This document shows positions 32,856 to 37,269 of a stretch of 37,269 nucleotides of DNA, piece by piece. The DNA is taken from assembly GCA_903916355.1 (NCBI GenBank), contig CAIWWN010000277.1, forward strand, positions 1 through 37,269, written 5' to 3'. Each line of letters starts with the position of its first letter. Position 1 is the stretch's first letter. The notes under the pieces were generated by a model. It worked only from the letters and a program-made list of their open reading frames with translations, did not search any database and was not told the origin of the DNA. This stretch comes from an uncultured Burkholderiales bacterium (GTDB lineage Bacteria > Pseudomonadota > Gammaproteobacteria > Burkholderiales > Burkholderiaceae_C). The position numbers and the translations under genes are program-made.

Positions 32856-33221
32856 ATGAGCGAGTGGATTCCTGTGTGCCAAGCCGCCGATCTGCTGGAG
32901 GGCGGTTTGGCGGTGCCGTTTGACGTGGTGTACGCCGGACAGACCTGCCGCGCTTTTGCGGTGCGCCACGAGGGGCAGGTGCAGGCCTACCTGAACCGCT
33001 GCACCCATGTGGCGATGGAATTGGATTTTCAGCCGGACCGCTTTTTTGACACCTCAGGTCAATGGCTGATGTGCGCCACCCACGGCGCCACCTACAGCCC
33101 TGCCACAGGGGCGTGCACCGGCGGGCCTTGCCGCGGTGGCCTGGTGAAAATCACCTTGGCCGAACAAGGTGGCGTGGTTCACTGGCATACTGAATACAAC
33201 TTGAAACCTTTTGAATTTTGA
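32856..33221 (+). CDS. Rieske 2Fe-2S ferredoxin-like protein
   Basis: A 121-residue single-domain Rieske protein. Cluster ligands are C49-T-H51 and C73-A-T-H76; the second box continues GATYSPATGACTGGPCRGG. No signal peptide or transmembrane anchor is present, so it is cytosolic. The ATG at 32856 has GAGGAG (32844-32849) 6 nt upstream and is preferred to the in-frame ATG at 32838, which lies in the end of the HAD gene. A role in electron transfer is likely, partner unknown. It is in the rluC-HAD-Rieske-sppA string and 1 bp separates its stop from the sppA start. Confidence 0.9.
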   Translation: MSEWIPVCQAADLLEGGLAVPFDVVYAGQTCRAFAVRHEGQVQAYLNRCTHVAMELDFQPDRFFDTSGQWLMCATHGATYSPATGACTGGPCRGGLVKITLAEQGGVVHWHTEYNLKPFEF

Positions 33222-33222
33222 A

Positions 33223-34245
33223 ATGAACGAGCCTACTTCTGAACCTGTGGAACCCTTGGCTGCGGCGGCTGAACAGCCCGCAAAGCCTCTCACCGCCTCG
33301 GCCACAGCGGCGGTATCGGCACAAGAAAGTGATCGACAAGTTCTGGAAAAATTGGTGTTTTCCAATTTGCAAGAAGCCAAGGCCTCGCGCCGCTGGAACG
33401 TGGGTTTGCGCCTGGCTTGGCTGCTGTTTGCTGTGGCTGTTTTTGGGATCCTGCGCAACGACAACGCCCCCACCAACAACCCCACTTCGGCCCATACCGC
33501 CACGGTGGAGATCAAAGGCGAGATCGCCTCAGGCGCCGACGCCAGCGCCGAAAACATCGTTTTGGCCATGCGCAGCGCACTGGAAGACTCGGGTTCACAA
33601 GCCCTGGTGCTGGTGATCAACTCGCCCGGCGGCAGCCCGGTGCAGGCCGGCATCATCAACGACGAAATCCACCGTCTCAAAGCCATTTACAAAAAACCGA
33701 TTTACGCCGTGGTGGAAGAGTCTTGCGCCTCGGCCGCTTACTACATTGCCGTGGCCGCCGACAAGATCTATGTCGACAAAGCCAGCATCGTGGGCAGCAT
33801 TGGCGTGTTGATGGACGGCTTTGGCTTCACCGGTTTGATGGACAAATTGGGCGTGGAGCGCCGCTTGATGACGGCGGGCGAAAACAAGGGCTTTCTGGAT
33901 CCGTTCAGCCCGCAAACCGAGGCGCAGCGCAAGCACGCGCAATCGATGTTGAACCAGATTCACGCGCAATTCATCGACGCGGTGAAAAAAGGCCGTGGCG
34001 AGCGTTTGAAAGAAACCCCTGAAATGTTCAGCGGCCTGTTCTGGAGCGGTCAGCAAGCGGTAGAGATGGGCCTGGCCGATGACATGGGCAGCCTGGACAC
34101 AGTGGCCCGCGACGTGGTGAAAGCCGAAGACATCACCGACTACACCCGCCGCGAGAACGTGGCCGAACGCTTGGCCAAACGCTTTGGCGCGGCCATGGGC
34201 GCAGGCGCTTGGCAGGCCATGCGCTCGTCGGTCACGCTGCGTTAA
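33223..34245 (+). CDS. sppA: S49 family peptidase (SppA-type signal peptide peptidase)
   Basis: A 340-residue membrane protease. A cytoplasmic N-terminal tail of about 55 residues (acidic, Ala/Glu-rich) is followed by one transmembrane segment (residues 59-77, VGLRLAWLLFAVAVFGIL) and the periplasmic S49 domain. Ser170 in ESCASAAYY is the likely nucleophile and Lys222 in AGENKGFLDPF the likely general base, giving the Ser/Lys dyad of this family. SPGGSPVQAG and GSIGVLMDGFGF are also diagnostic. It degrades signal peptides remaining in the membrane. The ATG at 33223 follows the Rieske stop by one base; coupling is likely. Confidence 0.93.
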   Translation: MNEPTSEPVEPLAAAAEQPAKPLTASATAAVSAQESDRQVLEKLVFSNLQEAKASRRWNVGLRLAWLLFAVAVFGILRNDNAPTNNPTSAHTATVEIKGEIASGADASAENIVLAMRSALEDSGSQALVLVINSPGGSPVQAGIINDEIHRLKAIYKKPIYAVVEESCASAAYYIAVAADKIYVDKASIVGSIGVLMDGFGFTGLMDKLGVERRLMTAGENKGFLDPFSPQTEAQRKHAQSMLNQIHAQFIDAVKKGRGERLKETPEMFSGLFWSGQQAVEMGLADDMGSLDTVARDVVKAEDITDYTRRENVAERLAKRFGAAMGAGAWQAMRSSVTLR

Positions 34246-34274
34246 GCCGCCCCGTCAAGCCGCCCCGTTAAGCC
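34244..34274. repeat. Tandem 13-bp repeat at the sppA stop codon
   Basis: AAGCCGCCCCGTC (34244-34256) is followed directly by AAGCCGCCCCGTT (34257-34269) and a partial third AAGCC (34270-34274). The first copy begins within the sppA TAA, so the duplication lies in the 3' non-coding end. It is a small slippage-prone element. Confidence 0.7.
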
Positions 34275-34301
34275 ACGACCGATCGCGTTGTCTGCACGGC
34301 C

Positions 34302-35072
34302 TCAAGGGCCAATGGCATACACCGCCGGGGTGCTGTTGTTCGGCCCCCCCGCTTGTTTTTTCCATTGACTTACCGCGGCACTGCGCGACTGCGCGGTGGC
34401 CAGAGTCAAGCCGCTGCTGACGGCCAGCCGGGTGTTGGCTTGCAGTGTTTGCAGCAAAGCCTGCAGCAGGGCGGCATTGCGGTAGGGCGTTTCAATGAAG
34501 ATCTGGGTTTGCCCGGTTCTGGCGGCCAAACTTTCCAATTCCCGAATGCGTTTGCTGCGCTCAGCACTGTCTTGCGGTAGATAGCCGACAAAGGCAAAGT
34601 TTTGCCCGTTCAGCCCACTCGCGGCCAGCGCCAGCAGCAGCGACACGGGGCCGGTCAACGGCACCACCGTCAACCCCAGGCGGTGCGCGGCCCGCACCAC
34701 CGAGCTGCCCGGATCGGCCACGGCGGGCATGCCGGCTTCGCTCACCAGCCCCACATCGTGGCCCTGCAACGCGCAGGCCAGCAAAGGCTTGGCATCGAAG
34801 TCGCCCAGGTGGTCGCCTTTTTTATGCACCTGCCTCGGCAATTCGGTGATCTGCTGGCTTTGGACAGGGGTGTTCAAAGGCACCAAGGCGTCGACCCTTT
34901 TCAGGTAGGCGCGTGTGGATTTGGCGTTTTCACAAATCCAATGGTCCAACTGCGCGGCGATGCGCAGCGTGCCCATTGGCATGACGTCTTCGAGCGCGGC
35001 TGTGCTTTCACAGCCAAAGTCCAAGGGCGCGGGCACCAGGTACAGGCGGCCCAGGGTGGCAGGGGCGTTCAT
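34302..35072 (-). CDS. SAM-dependent methyltransferase, RsmI-like (tetrapyrrole methylase fold)
   Basis: A 256-residue protein of the tetrapyrrole methylase superfamily, closest to a short RsmI paralogue common in betaproteobacteria. It starts LYLVPAPLDFG, has GHDVGLVSEAGMPAVADPGSSVVRAAH and VVPLTGPVSLLLALAASGLNGQNFAFVGYLP, which bind SAM, and FIETPYRNAALLQAL. True RsmI (2'-O-methylation of C1402 of 16S rRNA) starts with GTLYVVATPIGNL; the altered LVPAPLD suggests a distinct subgroup, so the substrate is uncertain. The ATG overlaps the maf stop (ATGA at 35069-35072). Confidence 0.85.
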   Translation of the reverse strand: MNAPATLGRLYLVPAPLDFGCESTAALEDVMPMGTLRIAAQLDHWICENAKSTRAYLKRVDALVPLNTPVQSQQITELPRQVHKKGDHLGDFDAKPLLACALQGHDVGLVSEAGMPAVADPGSSVVRAAHRLGLTVVPLTGPVSLLLALAASGLNGQNFAFVGYLPQDSAERSKRIRELESLAARTGQTQIFIETPYRNAALLQALLQTLQANTRLAVSSGLTLATAQSRSAAVSQWKKQAGGPNNSTPAVYAIGP

Positions 35073-35683
35073 AAAATGTGCACGCCAGCGGCGCGGATCA
35101 TGTGGCAGGTGCGGATCAAGGGCAGGCCGACCAGGGCGGTGGGGTCGTCGTTGTCGATGGATTCGAGCAAGGCGATGCCCAAACCTTCACTTTTCGCACT
35201 GCCAGCGCAGTCATAGGGCTCTTCGGCGCGAAGATAGGTTTCAATTTCGGCGTCGCTCAAATCACGGAATTTCACCTTCACTGCCGCCAACTGCGTGTCC
35301 TCAAAGCCGCTGGCCTGGCACACCACGGACACGGCGGTTTGGAAAATCACCACCTGGCCGCGCATGCGCTGCAACTGTTCAACCGCTTTGGCGTGTTCGC
35401 CGGGTTTGCCCAAAGACAGGCCATCCAAGTCGGCCACCTGATCGGAGCCGATCACCACCGCCTCAGGGTGCAAGGCTGCCACCGCGTGGGCCTTGGCCAG
35501 CGCCAAGCGCAAAGCCAAGTTGCGAGGGGATTCCCCGTTGTGCGGAGTTTCGTCGACGTCAGGCGAGGCCACGGTAAAGGGGATGCGCAATCGCGACAGC
35601 AATTCGCGCCGGTAGCGCGAGGTGGAGCCCAAGACCAGAGGGCGTCCGGGGTTCAAAGAATGGGGAGAAGTTGCATGTGACAT
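35069..35683 (-). CDS. maf: Maf-family nucleotide pyrophosphatase (YceF-like)
   Basis: A 204-residue Maf protein. GSTSRYRRELLSRL is the P-loop-like first motif, then DVDETP, VVIGSDQVADLDG with the conserved Asp, and AGSAKSEGLG. In E. coli the YceF branch hydrolyses 7-methyl-GTP; position beside yceD-rpmF-plsX supports the YceF assignment over YhdE. Length is normal. It is divergent from yceD with only 25 bp between the start codons, so promoters must overlap or lie inside the coding regions. Confidence 0.92.
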   Translation of the reverse strand: MSHATSPHSLNPGRPLVLGSTSRYRRELLSRLRIPFTVASPDVDETPHNGESPRNLALRLALAKAHAVAALHPEAVVIGSDQVADLDGLSLGKPGEHAKAVEQLQRMRGQVVIFQTAVSVVCQASGFEDTQLAAVKVKFRDLSDAEIETYLRAEEPYDCAGSAKSEGLGIALLESIDNDDPTALVGLPLIRTCHMIRAAGVHIL

Positions 35684-35708
35684 GCCGCAATTCTCTTACA
35701 CTGCGCCC

Positions 35709-36269
35709 ATGGACTCCAAAACCGATACCCAGTGGCCACCCGAACAACTCGATGTGAAGACTTTTGCCCGCGATGCGGCCCAACTCACGGGCCAAGCGCC
35801 GCTGTCCGCATGGGAACGCTTGTCTGAGGAAGCGCAGCCTGGATTGCAGGCGCCGGCGGTGCGCTGGAGCGCCCAAGGGGAGTTGAAGGTGCAAGCCGGA
35901 ACCCCTGACGAGGTGTGGCTGCATTTGCAGGTGCACGCGGCGCTGCCGTTGCTGTGCCAGCGCTGTTTGACGCCCGTGCTCACGCCGGTGGAGGTGGACC
36001 GCAGCTTCCGATTTGTGGCAGACGAAGCCACCGCCATGGCCCTGGACGATGAGGCCCAAGAGGACTTGCTGGTGCTCAGCCGCGAGTTCAATGTACTGGA
36101 ATTGGTCGAAGACGAGGTGATTTTGGCCATGCCTTTGGTGCCTTTTCACGAGGTGTGCCCCGCGCCGCTGCCCATGTCCGCTGCCGACCCGTTGTTTGAG
36201 CAGGCGCAAGAAGAAAGGCCCAACCCTTTTGCCGCTCTGGCAAGGCTGAAGGTGGGTCGCTCGTCATAA
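35709..36269 (+). CDS. yceD: YceD family protein (DUF177)
   Basis: A 186-residue protein of the DUF177/YceD family, found next to rpmF in most proteobacteria and implicated in 23S rRNA/large-subunit biogenesis in plants and E. coli. It has the CxxC pair LPLLCQRCLTP and the acidic segment FVADEATAMALDDEAQEDLLVLSREFNVLELVEDEVILAMPLVPFHEVC in order, ending in the conserved NPFAALARLK. The ATG at 35709 is used; the frame upstream to 35622 overlaps the divergent maf gene. It is followed by rpmF after 120 bp with its own -10. Confidence 0.93.
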   Translation: MDSKTDTQWPPEQLDVKTFARDAAQLTGQAPLSAWERLSEEAQPGLQAPAVRWSAQGELKVQAGTPDEVWLHLQVHAALPLLCQRCLTPVLTPVEVDRSFRFVADEATAMALDDEAQEDLLVLSREFNVLELVEDEVILAMPLVPFHEVCPAPLPMSAADPLFEQAQEERPNPFAALARLKVGRSS

Positions 36270-36284
36270 GCCCCTAAGTTGGGC

Positions 36285-36290
36285 TATAAT
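36285..36290 (+). promoter_or_regulatory. -10 element before rpmF
   Basis: A perfect TATAAT lies 16 bp after the yceD stop and about 100 bp before rpmF. No good -35 was found at 16-18 bp, so strength is uncertain. It would let rpmF be transcribed independently of yceD with a leader of roughly 90 nt. Confidence 0.5.
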
Positions 36291-36389
36291 TGCAGGCTTA
36301 GCTCGGTTTGACTGGGCGATCTATATTTCTAACCCTGAAGCTGCGTCCTTCTTCGAACGCGCGGCATCCAACGCATTCAAGGAGCCATC

Positions 36390-36572
36390 ATGGCCGTTCA
36401 GCAAAACAAAAAGTCCCCTTCCAAGCGCGGCATGCACCGTTCGCACAACGCACTGAATGTGCCCGGTATCGCTGTGGAACCCACTACAGGCGAAATCCAT
36501 TTGCGTCACCACATCAGCCCCAACGGTTTTTACCGTGGTCGTCAGGTGCTGAAAAACAAATCTGAAGCCTGA
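36390..36572 (+). CDS. rpmF: 50S ribosomal protein L32
   Basis: A 60-residue ribosomal protein: [21 protein letters not shown] at the N-terminus is the L32 signature. The C-terminal half ([22 protein letters not shown]) has no CxxC zinc motif, as in other proteobacterial zinc-free L32 proteins. AAGGAG at 36379-36384 gives a strong ribosome binding site. It is followed by an intrinsic terminator and then plsX. Confidence 0.97.
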   Translation: MAVQQNKKSPSKRGMHRSHNALNVPGIAVEPTTGEIHLRHHISPNGFYRGRQVLKNKSEA

Positions 36573-36587
36573 TATTCACAGGCTTCT

Positions 36588-36630
36588 AAGGCCCGATGCT
36601 ACTTTCCCCGTAGCTCGGGCCTTTATTTTT
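36588..36630 (+). terminator. Intrinsic terminator between rpmF and plsX
   Basis: AAGGCCCGA-T-GCTAC (36588-36602), loop TTTCCCC, GTAGC-TCGGGCCTT (36610-36623), then TATTTTT. A 14-bp stem with one bulged T, ending 14 nt before the plsX ATG. It should strongly reduce read-through from rpmF into plsX. Confidence 0.88.
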
Positions 36631-36644
36631 GATACTTATTTTCT

Positions 36645-37269
36645 ATGTCCAATCCTGATGTGATCACCTTGGCTGTCGATTGCATGGGTGGCGACCACGG
36701 TCCCCGCGTGACCTTGGTTGCATGCAGGCGTTTTTTATCCCGACATCCTCAGGCGCGTTTGTTGTTGGTAGGTTTGCCTGAGGCCTTGTCGAGTTGGCAA
36801 GATCCTCGCGGTCAGGTGCTGCCCGCCAGCGAAGTCATTGGCATGGACGATCCGATTGAGATCGCTCTGCGCCGCAAAAAAGACTCTTCCATGCGGGTGG
36901 CCATTGAGCAAATCAAGTTGGGCACGGCGCAGGCGGCGGTCTCTGCGGGCAACACCGGTGCTTTGATGGCGATTGCTCGCTATGTTCTCAAAACCATGGA
37001 CGGCATTGACCGTCCCGCCATCGCGGGGCAAATGCCTAACTTCAAAGGTGGCGGCACGACCATGCTCGATTTGGGCGCCAACGTCGACTGCTCGCCCGAG
37101 CATTTGCTGCAGTTTGCGGTGATGGGGTCGGCCTTGGTTTCGGTACTGCAAGGCAACGAGAACCCCACTGTCGGTTTGCTCAACGTCGGAGAAGAAGTCA
37201 TCAAAGGCAACGAAAACATCAAAAAAGCCGGCGAATTGTTGCGATCGGCCGGTTTGGCTGGCGATTTGA
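36645..37269 (+). CDS. plsX: Phosphate acyltransferase PlsX (5' part, cut by window edge)
   Basis: The first 208 codons of PlsX, open at the right edge. [21 protein letters not shown] is the family start, followed by [64 protein letters not shown] and [13 protein letters not shown], all diagnostic. PlsX makes acyl-phosphate from acyl-ACP, the first step of phosphatidic acid synthesis in most bacteria, at the membrane surface. The sequence before the ATG (TACTTATTTTCT) has no Shine-Dalgarno match and an intrinsic terminator ends 14 nt upstream, so expression must come by read-through or a very short leader. fabH would be expected next, beyond the window. Confidence 0.96.
   Translation, partial: MSNPDVITLAVDCMGGDHGPRVTLVACRRFLSRHPQARLLLVGLPEALSSWQDPRGQVLPASEVIGMDDPIEIALRRKKDSSMRVAIEQIKLGTAQAAVSAGNTGALMAIARYVLKTMDGIDRPAIAGQMPNFKGGGTTMLDLGANVDCSPEHLLQFAVMGSALVSVLQGNENPTVGLLNVGEEVIKGNENIKKAGELLRSAGLAGDL

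Overview
The window reads as chromosomal DNA of a betaproteobacterium of the order Burkholderiales, most likely Comamonadaceae (Limnohabitans/Rhodoferax-like). This is inferred from the gene families and the order maf-yceD-rpmF-plsX, a periplasmic Bug-type binding protein, the betaproteobacterial form of RNase E and moderately high GC. No tRNA, rRNA, CRISPR array, insertion sequence or phage gene was recognised.

Layout. (1) 1-4978: the 5' end of an 8-oxoguanine deaminase-like amidohydrolase (minus, cut by the left edge), then a plus-strand tartrate/glycerate block: tartrate dehydrogenase (ttuC-like), Bug/TctC binding protein, glycerate 2-kinase (ttuD-like) and a Tat-exported kelch protein broken by an in-frame TAA. 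(2) 5035-6121: a Crp/Fnr regulator with an FNR-type box just upstream of it, and a small thioredoxin-like protein. (3) 6183-6907: a Phd/PIN (VapBC-type) toxin-antitoxin module with clear operators. (4) 6954-19698: a purine locus. On the minus strand, xdhA-xdhB-guaD and a small Cys-rich Oxidored-like protein are chained by three ATGA overlaps, with an SRPBCC protein downstream. On the plus strand, a divergent LysR regulator overlaps the ATPase gene of a BMP-type nucleoside/purine ABC importer, followed by two permeases (the second broken by an in-frame TAA), a BMP lipoprotein and adenine deaminase. (5) 19877-27169: a second Phd/PIN module, an M16 metallopeptidase, an HSL-type esterase, a second BMP binding protein, then MazEF and HigBA facing each other. 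(6) 27470-37269: housekeeping genes: rne, rluC, an HAD phosphatase, a Rieske protein, an SppA-type S49 peptidase, an RsmI-like methyltransferase, maf, yceD, rpmF and the 5' part of plsX.

How the genes work together. The central locus can account for uptake of purine nucleosides or bases, deamination of adenine to hypoxanthine and of guanine to xanthine, and oxidation of hypoxanthine/xanthine to urate. The LysR protein is placed to control both divergent arms. The left block can convert tartrate to D-glycerate and phosphorylate it to 2-phosphoglycerate.

What stands out: two otherwise intact genes each carry one in-frame TAA; four toxin-antitoxin modules lie between otherwise metabolic or housekeeping blocks, three of them with long inverted repeats at the promoter; the predicted higBA promoter would give a nearly leaderless toxin mRNA; and an intrinsic terminator lies only 14 nt before plsX, which lacks a visible ribosome binding site. 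I did not find a convincing wholly new system. The best candidates for new biology are the Oxidored-like protein coupled to purine degradation and the LysR-importer coupling.
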